A stretch of 31,586 nucleotides of DNA, taken from an uncultured Oscillospiraceae bacterium (GTDB taxonomy: Bacteria > Bacillota_A > Clostridia > Oscillospirales > Oscillospiraceae). Below are positions 15,090 through 22,547 of the stretch, in pieces. The notes under the pieces were generated by a model. That model saw only the letters and a program-made list of their open reading frames with translations. It ran no database searches and was not told the DNA's origin. The DNA lies in NCBI GenBank assembly GCA_900757695.1, contig CAAEOU010000167.1, positions 1 to 31,586 of the forward strand. The letters are read 5' to 3'. The position numbers and the translations under genes were made by a program. Numbering within the stretch: the stretch's first letter is position 1; each line of letters begins with the position of its first letter.

Positions 15090-15293
15090 ATGAGCAAAAT
15101 CTATACGTCCTATGACGAGCTCCCCATTATGTTATCCGTTCCGCAGTTGGCCGCCGCCTTGGGGATCTCCCGTTCCGGCGCTTATGCTCTGGTTCGGTCA
15201 GAGGGGTTCCCAGCTTTGAAAATTGGCAGCCGGATCGTGGTTCCAAAAGATAAATTACAGGACTGGATCAATGAAAACTGTCTGGCGAATTAG
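15090..15293 (+). CDS. xis: Excisionase-type helix-turn-helix protein
   Basis: 67 residues. LSVPQLAAALGISRSGAYALVRSEGFPALKIGSRIVVPKDKLQDWI is the MerR-like HTH_17 excisionase pattern used by Tn916-type and related elements to bend DNA at the ends and direct the integrase to excise. The ATG at 15090 has AAAGGAG at a normal distance. It lies 56 bases ahead of the integrase gene, as in other xis-int pairs. Confidence 0.9.
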   Translation: MSKIYTSYDELPIMLSVPQLAAALGISRSGAYALVRSEGFPALKIGSRIVVPKDKLQDWINENCLAN

Positions 15294-15349
15294 CTTGATA
15301 TCCCGCCACTCCTGTGGTATATGTTGTGGCTGCGAAGGGAGTGAACATT

Positions 15350-16495
15350 ATGGCAAAACGCAGGGCCAACGGTGAAGGCAACATCCGAAAGCGGAAGGAT
15401 GGTCGCTGGGAGGGCCGCTATACCGCAGGCCATGATCCAATCACCGGCAAGCCCATCATCAAGAACGTATTGGCGAAAACACAGGCACAGGCGAAGGAAA
15501 AGCTGAAAACCGCCATCGAGCAGTGCAAGGGCTTAGATGTGGCGAAGGGTCAGAAATACACAGTGGGCCAGTGGATGGACGTCTGGTATGAGTACTATGC
15601 GCAAATCAAGGTACGCCCCTCTTCTCACAAGACCTACGAGGGCTACATCCGGAATCACATTAAGCCAGCCATTGGCTCTATCCCGCTGACAAAGCTGACT
15701 ACGCTGGATCTTCAAAAGCTGTACCAGAAGCTATTGACAGAAGGGCGAGTAGAGCGGAAGGAATCCGAGAAGCAGGCGAAGGGACTCAGTCCCAAAACCG
15801 TCCGTAACATCAATCAGGTTATTTCTTCCGCCATGCAGCTTGCGATCCAGCAGCACCTGATCTCTCATAATCCCACGGATGGCTGCGCGCTCCCCAAAAC
15901 CAAGCACCGGGAAATGCAAACATTGAGTGCCGATCAGCTCACAGCGTTTCTCTTGGAAGCCAAGCACTCCGGTGTTTTCGAGATGTACTACATTGAGCTG
16001 GCAACTGGGCTGCGCCGGGGTGAACTGCTGGGTCTCAAATGGGAGGACATTGATTTCTCCACCCAGACGCTCCGGGTGCGCCGTCAGGTTGGCCGCATCA
16101 ATGGCGAGGTACGGGAGGCCCCGCTGAAAACGAAGAATGCCTACCGCACCATCTCTCTGGGGACAGATGCGGTAGACATTTTGAAGCAGCAGCGGGAGAA
16201 GCAGCCCAGCAGCTCCTATGTGTTCCCCGGCCCCACTGGCGGGCCCATCGCCCCGGACAGCGTGCTCCATATGCTCCATCGGGTGCTGGATCGGGCGGGC
16301 CTGCCAGAGATCCGGTTTCATGACCTCCGCCATACGTTCGCCACGCTGGCCCTCCAAAATGGCGTGGATGTAAAAACTGTGTCGGGTATGCTGGGACACT
16401 TCTCGGCTGGGTTCACACTGGATACTTACGCCCATGTGACTACTGCAGCGCAGAAGAAGGCAGCGGAAACGATGGGTGAGGTGCTCGCAGGGTAG
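15350..16495 (+). CDS. int: Tyrosine-recombinase integrase
   Basis: 381 residues. The N-terminal arm-binding part (GEGNIRKRKDGRWEGRYTAG) is of Tn916/phage type. A SAM-like core-binding domain spans about 70-175 (TVGQWMDVWYEYYAQ). The catalytic domain has Arg222 (TGLRRGELLGLKW), a Lys near 260-262 (PLKTKNAYR), His324 and Arg327 (FHDLRHTF), His350 (MLGHFS) and the nucleophile Tyr360 (LDTYAHV). All catalytic residues are present, so the enzyme should be active. The ATG at 15350 follows AAGGGAGTG; a longer in-frame ATG at 15314 adds residues not usual for the family. Confidence 0.96.
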   Translation: MAKRRANGEGNIRKRKDGRWEGRYTAGHDPITGKPIIKNVLAKTQAQAKEKLKTAIEQCKGLDVAKGQKYTVGQWMDVWYEYYAQIKVRPSSHKTYEGYIRNHIKPAIGSIPLTKLTTLDLQKLYQKLLTEGRVERKESEKQAKGLSPKTVRNINQVISSAMQLAIQQHLISHNPTDGCALPKTKHREMQTLSADQLTAFLLEAKHSGVFEMYYIELATGLRRGELLGLKWEDIDFSTQTLRVRRQVGRINGEVREAPLKTKNAYRTISLGTDAVDILKQQREKQPSSSYVFPGPTGGPIAPDSVLHMLHRVLDRAGLPEIRFHDLRHTFATLALQNGVDVKTVSGMLGHFSAGFTLDTYAHVTTAAQKKAAETMGEVLAG

Positions 16496-16515
16496 GATAC
16501 GACCACATTAAAAGG

Positions 16516-16549
16516 ATCGGGGTTTCAGAATTCTGAAACCCCGATTTTC
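16516..16549. terminator. 30-base perfect palindrome after the integrase
   Basis: The arms ATCGGGGTTTCAGAA (16516-16530) and TTCTGAAACCCCGAT (16531-16545) are perfect complements, followed by TTTT-type sequence. It should end the integrase transcript and may also protect against read-through from outside the element. Confidence 0.75.
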
Positions 16550-16594
16550 GACTTCGCTAGATACTTTCTGGCAACGCTTAAATATCTCTTTATC

Positions 16595-16623
16595 TTGACT
16601 TGTCCCCGTTTCTATGTTATTGT
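16595..16623 (+). promoter_or_regulatory. Candidate promoter for the kinase-acetyltransferase fusion
   Basis: TTGACT (16595-16600), a 17-base spacer and TATTGT (16618-16623). A perfect hairpin GGCTCAGT-AAC-ACTGAGCC (16719-16737) lies in the leader about 34 bases before the start codon and could affect translation or transcription. No other gene is seen in 16550-16770. Confidence 0.45.
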
Positions 16624-16770
16624 CAACTTATCCCACATGGAGGTTCAGCAATGATTTCTTTCCGTTATCTGTGCAATAACAATCGCATCCGCTAACACGG
16701 CAACATTATGCTGTGGAAGGCTCAGTAACACTGAGCCAAATTTGTTATGCACATTGAAAGGAAAAATCAT

Positions 16771-17877
16771 ATGGAACTCAACAATTCTGTTATAAAACAT
16801 TACATTAGAAACTGCCTGTTCATCACTGGAACTGCATACGCCGGGAAGTCTACCATGTGCAAAATGCTGGCAGAGCAATATAGACTGATTCACTGCCGCG
16901 AAAACTACATGCTGGATGAAGCCTTGAAAATCGCAACTCCGGAGGAGCAGCCCAATCTCAGCTATTTTCTCACCAAGCGGGATTGGCAGGAGTATTTGAA
17001 CCGAACCCCAGAGGAATATGCAAATTGGATCAACGGAAACGCCCGCGAGATCACCAGCTTTGAAATTGCGGAACTGATTCGTATTTCAGAACACCAGAAA
17101 GTCATTGTTGACACAAATATTCCCTTGGACGTACTGCGGAATATTGCGGGGTATCATCAGATTGCGGTTATGCTATCCCCACAGAAAATGTCTGTTGACA
17201 GCTTCTTTGACCGCACTGATCCCGAAAAGCAGTTTCTTCTTTCACGGATTCAGGAACCCGACAATCCAGAGCAAACCATGAGCAATTTTAGGGAGTGCAT
17301 TGCCAGAGTCAACAGTCCGGAACAGTATGACACCATGAAAAACTCCGGATTCTTTACACTTGTTCGTGAAAATACGGAAACTGACACCTGCTGCAAAACC
17401 GCGAAAAAGCTGGCGCTGCATTTTGGACTCTCAGTGCGCGTACAGCGGCTCACTCCCTGCGGCGCATACTGGAATGAGCTGATTCAGTATGCGCAAAACT
17501 GCTCTTGGGAATTTGTCGGCCAACATCTAGCGGATATTATGCGCCGGGATATATTTACGGAGTGGGAGTCTGTGTTTGTTTGCCTTGTAAGCGGCAAGAT
17601 TGCTGGATTTTGTACCTTCTTGAAGGAAGATTTTTACCCAGAAAACCGCTATTCGCCATGGATCAGCACCATATTTGTGGATGAAAAGTTCCGTGGATAC
17701 AGGCTCAGCCACCGCATAATCGACAGCGTGATCACATACGCAAAATCCTGCGGTTTTTCCAAGGTGTACATTCCTTCAGATATGAGCGGCTTCTATGAAA
17801 AATATGGGTTCATGCCTATTGATACCCTCACAAATTACATTGGAGATACCGATACCATATTCATGAAGGAAATCTGA
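16771..17877 (+). CDS. P-loop kinase domain fused to a GNAT acetyltransferase
   Basis: 368 residues. Residues ~12-200 form a P-loop kinase-like domain with Walker A GTAYAGKST (20-28) and VIVDTNIPLDVLRN, a likely Walker-B-like strand. Residues ~225-368 form a GNAT domain: SWEFVGQHLADIM, KIAGFCTFLKEDF, WISTIFVDEKFRGYRLSHRIIDSVITYAKSCGFSKVYIPSDMSGFYEKYGF, with R-G-Y-R-L at the acetyl-CoA loop. A single protein carrying both domain types seen separately in the 5.5-11.9 kb cluster is striking and recalls bifunctional drug-modifying enzymes, though no resistance family is recognised. The ATG at 16771 has GAAAGGA 9 bases upstream; an ATG at 16747 is an alternative. Confidence 0.82.
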   Translation: MELNNSVIKHYIRNCLFITGTAYAGKSTMCKMLAEQYRLIHCRENYMLDEALKIATPEEQPNLSYFLTKRDWQEYLNRTPEEYANWINGNAREITSFEIAELIRISEHQKVIVDTNIPLDVLRNIAGYHQIAVMLSPQKMSVDSFFDRTDPEKQFLLSRIQEPDNPEQTMSNFRECIARVNSPEQYDTMKNSGFFTLVRENTETDTCCKTAKKLALHFGLSVRVQRLTPCGAYWNELIQYAQNCSWEFVGQHLADIMRRDIFTEWESVFVCLVSGKIAGFCTFLKEDFYPENRYSPWISTIFVDEKFRGYRLSHRIIDSVITYAKSCGFSKVYIPSDMSGFYEKYGFMPIDTLTNYIGDTDTIFMKEI

Positions 17878-17956
17878 TATAAGAGGCGAAAGAAGTATCA
17901 TACAGGGGTGATGTGTCAACGCAAACATTCTGGCAAGAAAATAGTTGAAAATTGTG

Positions 17957-17995
17957 GGAGACAAGCAGCCTTGCATCGCTTGTCTCCTCTTTTAT
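17957..17995 (+). terminator. Rho-independent terminator
   Basis: GGAGACAAGC (17957-17966) pairs with GCTTGTCTCC (17978-17987), followed by TCTTTTATT. It ends the kinase-acetyltransferase transcript. The following ~250 bases up to 18252 are AT-rich with no gene, and probably hold the promoter of the next operon. Confidence 0.85.
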
Positions 17996-18252
17996 TATCT
18001 ATGGTAGTTCTAGCTATTTGTGTGCTCTCATTTTTCTCCACTCTATACTAGGATTATAAGCAAACTACAAAGCTCTGTGCTTACTAGCTGCACTACATGG
18101 CAGCTTTTATTTGCATGTGATACTAAATATCCCCTTTCTAGTTCTCATATGTCTAGAAAGCTCCAAAAGGTATTGCAGTAATTCATCCTTTTTGGTATTA
18201 TATCATTAGTATTTATTTTCACCTATTTAATAAAATATGGAAGGTGATGTTC

Positions 18253-19167
18253 ATGAGTATTACCCTGTATTTTGCAAAACTCAATTTAATAAGTGATGAT
18301 ATTTTTAAACTATATGATAGCACTGAAGATATAGATACTATTTCCGCAGCATTATACGATGCGATTAAAGCTAATAAAGTCTGGGAAAAAGAGCGTTTCT
18401 ATATTGATGAAAATGGCGAACAACGTAGTTCAGTAATAGAGTATTCTGCGCATATATTAAATGTTGACAGCAATACTTATGTTGAAGGCTGGCTTTACAA
18501 AAAGAGTAATCTCTACTATAAAACGCTTGACAAACAAACTAATACACTCGTTCAAAGATCTACTGGAAATACAGAAGGAAACCGCTTTGTTCTCGACTTA
18601 AAACATGGTTTTATTGGATATAATACATCTACAAGATTTGGCTATAAAGAATTCATCGAGGCATTCGTTAATATAATTAATTTAGGAGAAGCTGCACTTA
18701 CTTATAATTACAGATACAGTATAAGTTTGTGTGTTAGCGGAATTAACTTGGAAGAAATAAAAAAAGAACTAAATAATATCGGGCGCATCAAAGAATTAAA
18801 GATTCGAATGCAACCGCCCAATCCAAGTGATGACCTTCTAGATGAACTAAAAGAGCGTTGTGATGGTCTGGTGAAAGATTTTAAAGATGCAAATGTAACA
18901 GAGTTAGAGGTCTTATACTCTACCAAAGGTTCATCTGGTATAGATTTAAATGCTCCTTTGGTTAATGAAAAAATTAATGACATTCAAGGACTTTATAGTG
19001 GATTGCCCGTAGAAGAATCCACCCAAAAAGGATACGTTTCAGTGGAAGCTACTTCTACATCTGGGAGGAAATACGCTTCCGGTGATTCGAAGCCAATAAA
19101 ACGGATTATTGAATGCATTGAGTGCATTTTGGAAGTGTGTATTGATGTATTTCATCAACTCAAGTAA
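18253..19167 (+). CDS. Unrecognised soluble protein, first gene of an AT-rich two-gene unit
   Basis: 304 residues, starting MSITLYFAKLNLISDDIFKL. No signal peptide and no membrane helix. The N-terminal third alternates strands and helices. The middle (RFVLDLKHGFIGYNTSTRFGYKEFIEAFVNII, ~115-146) looks like a compact alpha/beta module with a self-contained 'xLDxKxxFIGYxTSxxFGY' pattern. Then comes a charged helical part (PSDDLLDELKERCDGLVKDFKD). I see no nuclease, ATPase or protease motif. GGAAGGTG lies 6-7 bases before ATG 18253. It is much richer in A+T than the genes on either side. The downstream membrane-protein gene starts 10 bases after the stop, so the two form an operon. A soluble sensor or effector paired with a membrane protein would fit a phage-defence or toxin role; this is inference. 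Confidence 0.7.
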   Translation: MSITLYFAKLNLISDDIFKLYDSTEDIDTISAALYDAIKANKVWEKERFYIDENGEQRSSVIEYSAHILNVDSNTYVEGWLYKKSNLYYKTLDKQTNTLVQRSTGNTEGNRFVLDLKHGFIGYNTSTRFGYKEFIEAFVNIINLGEAALTYNYRYSISLCVSGINLEEIKKELNNIGRIKELKIRMQPPNPSDDLLDELKERCDGLVKDFKDANVTELEVLYSTKGSSGIDLNAPLVNEKINDIQGLYSGLPVEESTQKGYVSVEATSTSGRKYASGDSKPIKRIIECIECILEVCIDVFHQLK

Positions 19168-19177
19168 GGAGACGCTT

Positions 19178-19900
19178 ATGGGTCGGCAATCAACAGAAAT
19201 AAAGAAAAAGTTATATAGATTTGTTGATATAATGCAGCCTGAAGTAAAGTGGGCTATTGGTATATCAATAATCATGACTGTCCTATTTGTCGCATTGTCG
19301 CTATATTCCAATTTCTCCATATATGAGGATGATATATGTAATCTGCTACAGTGTATTATTGCAGGACTAATTAGTTTGATTGGTGTTGCTATCTCTGGCA
19401 TTGCAATTGTCATTGCATTATTTCCCTCAGACCAAATTAAAACAATTGAAAAATTAAAGCCTGGCGCTTTTGGCACACTGTTGTACGATTTCAAATGGTT
19501 TGCATTAAATGCTGCCATAGAAGTAGCTGTGTTTTCTGTTCTAATTTTTGTAATCAAATGTCCGTCCCCACTTTGTCCTGCTATCAGCTTTTATATATTA
19601 GCCTTCCTTCTAATATATATTGTGTTTTATTTACTATTTTATGGATATGCACTAATAGGGAATTTTATTAAAATGTCCAAAATTAAATGTACCTTAGATA
19701 CAGTTCAATCAAAATCGAAGAGTATTCCAACAATTGCAATTGAAATGCAACTAGATTTTTTAGTATCAAAGCTATATAAGGGAGATATACAACTGGCTCG
19801 TGATTTTCATGCAGAACTCATAAAGTTAATTGAAGAAAGTTCCATGAACAACAAAGCTGAAGTGGTCGCTTATCTCAAAGATAGATATTCTTCACTTTGA
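19178..19900 (+). CDS. Four-helix membrane protein, second gene of the AT-rich unit
   Basis: 240 residues. Four predicted membrane helices at about 25-44, 58-82, 107-127 and 135-161, then a ~80-residue cytoplasmic-looking helical tail (KGDIQLARDFHAELIKLIEESS). The first pair of helices is separated by an acidic loop (SIYEDDIC) and contains glycines (IAGLISLIGVAISGIAIVIALF) that could line a pore. No transporter family recognised. TAAGGAG lies ahead of ATG 19178. The architecture, a four-helix membrane protein with a ~300-residue soluble partner, recalls Kiwa (KwaA/KwaB) and other membrane-effector defence pairs, but gene order differs and I see no sequence match. Confidence 0.72.
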   Translation: MGRQSTEIKKKLYRFVDIMQPEVKWAIGISIIMTVLFVALSLYSNFSIYEDDICNLLQCIIAGLISLIGVAISGIAIVIALFPSDQIKTIEKLKPGAFGTLLYDFKWFALNAAIEVAVFSVLIFVIKCPSPLCPAISFYILAFLLIYIVFYLLFYGYALIGNFIKMSKIKCTLDTVQSKSKSIPTIAIEMQLDFLVSKLYKGDIQLARDFHAELIKLIEESSMNNKAEVVAYLKDRYSSL

Positions 19901-19951
19901 TGAGCATTTATGGTTGTATGTTATACTCCTTATTTACAAGGAAAACTTTAT

Positions 19952-20008
19952 AAAAGGGTTACCTGTTTCAGATTTCTCAATTTCTCTCTTGAAACAGGTA
20001 ACTCTTTT
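19952..20008 (+). terminator. Strong rho-independent terminator of the two-gene unit
   Basis: GTTACCTGTTTCA (19958-19970) pairs perfectly with TGAAACAGGTAAC (19990-20002), extended by AAAAG/CTTTT across one G-U pair, with a T-tract. Confidence 0.85.
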
Positions 20009-20068
20009 GATATGAAATAATAAGGGCAGATGCAGCAGAAGCTCCATGCCATTTACATGTCACTCCCG

Positions 20069-20169
20069 TATGGGTCAGCATTTGGGTCAGCCCGAACTCC
20101 TATCGAAAAAACATCCTCAAAAAGTTCGGAAAACAAGGAAAAACCGCTGATTTCTTGCGAAATCAGCGG
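20069..20169. repeat. Right copy of the ~100 bp imperfect direct repeat (first copy at 241-340)
   Basis: Same order of shared blocks as the left copy: GTATGGGTCA, CTCCTATCGAAAAAACATCC, TCAAAAAGTTCG, GGAAAAA and the CCGCTGATTT hairpin. It ends 5 bases from the CCA end of the tRNA-fMet gene. See the finding on a possible tRNA-associated island. Confidence 0.75.
20139..20169 (-). terminator. Terminator of the tRNA-fMet gene
   Basis: On the minus strand CCGCTGATTT pairs with AAATCAGCGG around a 6-base loop and is followed by TTTTT. It starts 5 bases after the encoded CCA. Confidence 0.85.
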
Positions 20170-20174
20170 CGATT

Positions 20175-20251
20175 TGGTTGCGGGGGCCGGATTTGAACCG
20201 ACGGCCTTCGGGTTATGAGCCCGACGAGCTACCGAACTGCTCCACCCCGCG
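20175..20251 (-). tRNA. Initiator tRNA-fMet (anticodon CAU), CCA encoded
   Basis: 77 nucleotides. The minus strand begins CGCGGGGTGGAGCAGTTCGG and ends CCCCCGCAACCA. It has the hallmarks of an initiator: a C1-A72 mismatch at the end of the acceptor stem, three G-C pairs in the anticodon stem (GGG-CTCATAA-CCC), anticodon CAT, and GGTTCAAATCC for the T loop. All four arms pair. It carries formyl-methionine to start codons. tRNA genes are frequent integration sites, and the repeat next to its 3' end makes that relevant here. Confidence 0.97.
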
Positions 20252-20439
20252 ATATAGAGCACTCTCTCAAGTGCAGAGCTATTATATCCGATATTCGGTA
20301 CTTTGTCAAGTACTTTGCGCAAACTCTTTTCGATTCCATGTGTAGGTTGTACAATGATGTGTTATAGGGCGCATGGAATTGAACAGGCAGCAACGCTGCC
20401 CCTGCAATTCCGTGTACAAAAAAAGAGGTCCTATAATAA

Positions 20440-20661
20440 ATGTTGAGGGTGGGTGATGCACCTGACCTCAATGTCATAAAAAGAAGGTTGAGCATAGCGA
20501 AAAAACTTTATCATAAAAGTACCACCAATCACGAGAAAGGAAGAATCGCTATACCCAATAAAAATTATACCGCAATACTTCTGAATCTGGAAGATGTAAT
20601 TATCACAGATGTCAAAAATACTTCCAATAATGATCAGCGAAAGCACGATCCGGAGTCGTGA
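20440..20661 (+). CDS. Small hypothetical ORF of doubtful status
   Basis: 73 residues, MLRVGDAPDLNVIKRRLSIA..., with a plausible hydrophobic strand YTAILLNLEDVIITDV. The nearest ribosome-like site, AGAGGT, is 12 bases away, which is long. An antisense ORF of similar size overlaps it. The composition is AT-rich. It may be a fragment of a larger lost gene. The rest of 20252-20746 shows no gene. Confidence 0.25.
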   Translation: MLRVGDAPDLNVIKRRLSIAKKLYHKSTTNHEKGRIAIPNKNYTAILLNLEDVIITDVKNTSNNDQRKHDPES

Positions 20662-20746
20662 CAGAGTGAACTACAGGTTCAATGACATCCGGCATAAAGA
20701 GGTTTATATTAATACAGGAAGAAATCAATATGACGAGGTGAAGAAA

Positions 20747-21385
20747 ATGAATCTGAAAGAAGCATTTCGCTATCAGAACAAGCTCCGGTCCTTGATGGAC
20801 GAGGCACAGGAAATCCTGAGCCGTGATTCCAATGTCACAAAGACGAAGAATACCTATTTGCGCCACAAGGCCATAGCGGAAGCCGAAGATGAGACGGTAG
20901 CCGCCACTCCGGATACGGAGTATTATGAGCAGATCACCGGAATTGCGCAATTCCTGATGTACCTGCTCAGCGAGAAGGAGGCTCTGTTCGCTGCAATCCG
21001 AAAGGCAAAGGATGCGCTGGACATCGACATGGACAGCGAGGTCAGCCTCAACGCCACCCGCCAGTCAATTGCCCGCACTTTTAAGCGGATGAACGATTTG
21101 CGAAGCTCTGAGCAGACCATTCCAAACGGGGGAACCGGATACCGGTTTAATGCCGAGGGGAATCAGATTTCTTATCGCTGCGATGTGAAACGAGTTACCA
21201 CCATCAATTATGACCGGAATGTCATCCGCAGAGAGCTGAGCAAGCTGAACAAGGCTTCCGATGAAACCTCCACAAAGCTTGACCTCTGCCTTGTTACATC
21301 CACAGTGGATTACGAACCGCCCTTTGATGGAAACGACAGCTTTGCAGATGCGTTCGAACGCTTCCTGGAAAACGCCGGAGCGTAA
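20747..21385 (+). CDS. Conserved-looking hypothetical protein, helical N-terminus
   Basis: 212 residues, MNLKEAFRYQNKLRSLMDEA.... The first ~125 residues are long charged helices, including a YLLSEKEALFAAIRKAKDALDID stretch. The later part (NGGTGYRFNAEGNQISYRCDVKRVTTINYDRN) is beta-rich, and the C-terminus is acidic (PPFDGNDSFADAFERFLE). I recall similar proteins as uncharacterised in Clostridia, often near mobile DNA, but know no function. The start is the ATG at 20747 with GAGGTG 7 bases upstream; an upstream in-frame extension would add 46 residues without a ribosome site. Confidence 0.7.
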   Translation: MNLKEAFRYQNKLRSLMDEAQEILSRDSNVTKTKNTYLRHKAIAEAEDETVAATPDTEYYEQITGIAQFLMYLLSEKEALFAAIRKAKDALDIDMDSEVSLNATRQSIARTFKRMNDLRSSEQTIPNGGTGYRFNAEGNQISYRCDVKRVTTINYDRNVIRRELSKLNKASDETSTKLDLCLVTSTVDYEPPFDGNDSFADAFERFLENAGA

Positions 21386-21713
21386 CACTACGGCTTCGTC
21401 CGGCTATTTGGGGTGCGGCAAGATAAGAGAATACGGATACCGGTTCAGGTGCAGATGAACTATAATGCTGCGCATTTCCGAAAGGATACTACGGATTGGC
21501 CCGCCCAAAGAGCCTTAATAAAGATTGAAAGTCATACTTCTATTCCAGCCCCGTCAGTACATCCTTACGAGAAAACCGTGCTTACGCAATTCGTGCTTTC
21601 TTGATTTCACACTTACATCTCAATGAAAAGATATTAATATATGCTTGCTTGTTACAAGTTCAACTCCAGATCATTGTCTGGTATCCCGAGAGCGGCGCTA
21701 AATGCATGACCTG
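21386..21713. other. 328-base stretch without a supported gene
   Basis: Short ORFs only, with no ribosome sites and no recognisable domain. It lies between the end of the 212-residue hypothetical gene and the convergent XRE regulator gene. No clear terminator hairpin is seen. Confidence 0.5.
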
Positions 21714-22079
21714 TCATGCTGCCGGCAAAGCAAACGGGGCAAATGGTTGAAGTTGCATTGGACTCTTGCCGTATCCCCAATAGCCGGAAAAAAGATTTGA
21801 GCAGCAGGACTCAGCCTGCTGCTCGCCAATTCTGTGCAGCCCAACGTGGACGGGAATCAGGATTTGTTCCATAGGAACCTCGAAGAGTGTTCCGAGGGCG
21901 TACAGGTTATCTACAGTGGGCAGGCTTTCCCCTTTCTGCCACTTATAGATTGCACGGGGTTCCTCAAAGCCAAAGTAGTTTTGCAGGTCTCGAACGGTCA
22001 TGCCACGTTCCAGACGCAAGCGACGGATGTTTTCTCCCGTGGCCACAAGGTCAATCACAGGAAATGCTTTTCCAGACAT
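21714..22079 (-). CDS. XRE-family transcriptional regulator
   Basis: 121 residues. The HTH is plain: NIRRLRLERGMTVRDLQNYFGFEEPRAIYKWQKGESLPTVDNLYALGTLFEVPMEQIL (~residues 19-75). The C-terminal ~45 residues have no domain but include a Cys pair (ESCCSN). The ATG at 22079 has AAGGGGG 9-10 bases upstream. It is divergent from the small genes at 22164-22656, with 84 bases between the starts, so it probably regulates them and itself. This pattern is common in mobile-element accessory regions. Confidence 0.88.
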   Translation of the reverse strand: MSGKAFPVIDLVATGENIRRLRLERGMTVRDLQNYFGFEEPRAIYKWQKGESLPTVDNLYALGTLFEVPMEQILIPVHVGLHRIGEQQAESCCSNLFSGYWGYGKSPMQLQPFAPFALPAA

Positions 22080-22163
22080 AGAAAATGCCCCCTTCAAGTG
22101 TAATATTATAAAATAACAGAGGAAGCACGGAAAATCAAGAGAAAATTTTTGCGGAGGACGATT

Positions 22164-22547
22164 TTGAAGAAAGATATGTACATAAAGCTTAGAAAGCTAT
22201 CGCTGCGGTATAACTACTTCCTGTTCTTTGATACCGCTGAGCATCTTGCGGATCATCTGTTTATCAAACAGATGATTCAGGTGTGGTTTGATATGGAGTG
22301 TGAAAAGAAAGGGTCTCCGTTCCGGGCGATTTTGTGCCATGTAAAGAAGAAAGATACGGCCAAGTTTTTAGCTGCCCTCGATGCGCTTAAGGATAAAATG
22401 ATCCTCTGCGGTTACCCGGAGTACGAAGCTGAAGTTCAAAAGATGATGTGTCATTTGGAAGAAGCGAAAGGAGATGCAAATACCAATGAAAATGATACCG
22501 CTCGAAAAACAGAGCAAGCGGGAACAGCGGAAATTTCATGCGAATAA
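22164..22547 (+). CDS. Small hypothetical protein
   Basis: 127 residues from a TTG start, KKDMYIKLRKLSLRYNYFLF.... Helical and basic at the start, with a Thr/Glu-rich end (NTNENDTARKTEQAGTAEI). GGAGG lies 6 bases before the TTG, which is why that start is preferred over ATG 22176. A perfect 11-bp hairpin (22252-22276) lies inside the coding region. No family recognised. It is probably co-transcribed with the next gene, whose start lies inside its end. Confidence 0.6.
   Translation: MKKDMYIKLRKLSLRYNYFLFFDTAEHLADHLFIKQMIQVWFDMECEKKGSPFRAILCHVKKKDTAKFLAALDALKDKMILCGYPEYEAEVQKMMCHLEEAKGDANTNENDTARKTEQAGTAEISCE

Larger units (their letters stand above)
12599..16545 (+). mobile_element. Integrative mobilizable element (ParR-like, MobC, MOBP relaxase, excisionase, tyrosine integrase)
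   Basis: Five plus-strand genes in the usual order for small Firmicute mobilizable elements. It has a relaxase and integrase but no coupling protein or type IV secretion genes, so it would depend on a helper conjugative element. The right end probably lies shortly after the 16516-16545 palindrome that follows the integrase. The left end is not clear, somewhere in 11940-12590. I could not find matching attachment repeats by eye. The surrounding kinase/acetyltransferase genes on both sides (to 11878 and from 16771) suggest it inserted into an existing cluster. Confidence 0.75.

Noticed and set aside
15731..16435. 234-codon ORF antisense to the integrase
   Set aside because: The plus-strand integrase has every catalytic residue; the antisense frame has no ribosome site or recognisable domain.
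16500..16620. Attachment site (attR) of the mobilizable element
   Set aside because: No matching direct repeat could be found in 11880-12600 by eye, so the ends remain undefined.
20030..20218. 62-codon plus-strand ORF ending in the tRNA gene
   Set aside because: It is an artefact of reading through the repeat and the antisense of tRNA-fMet.
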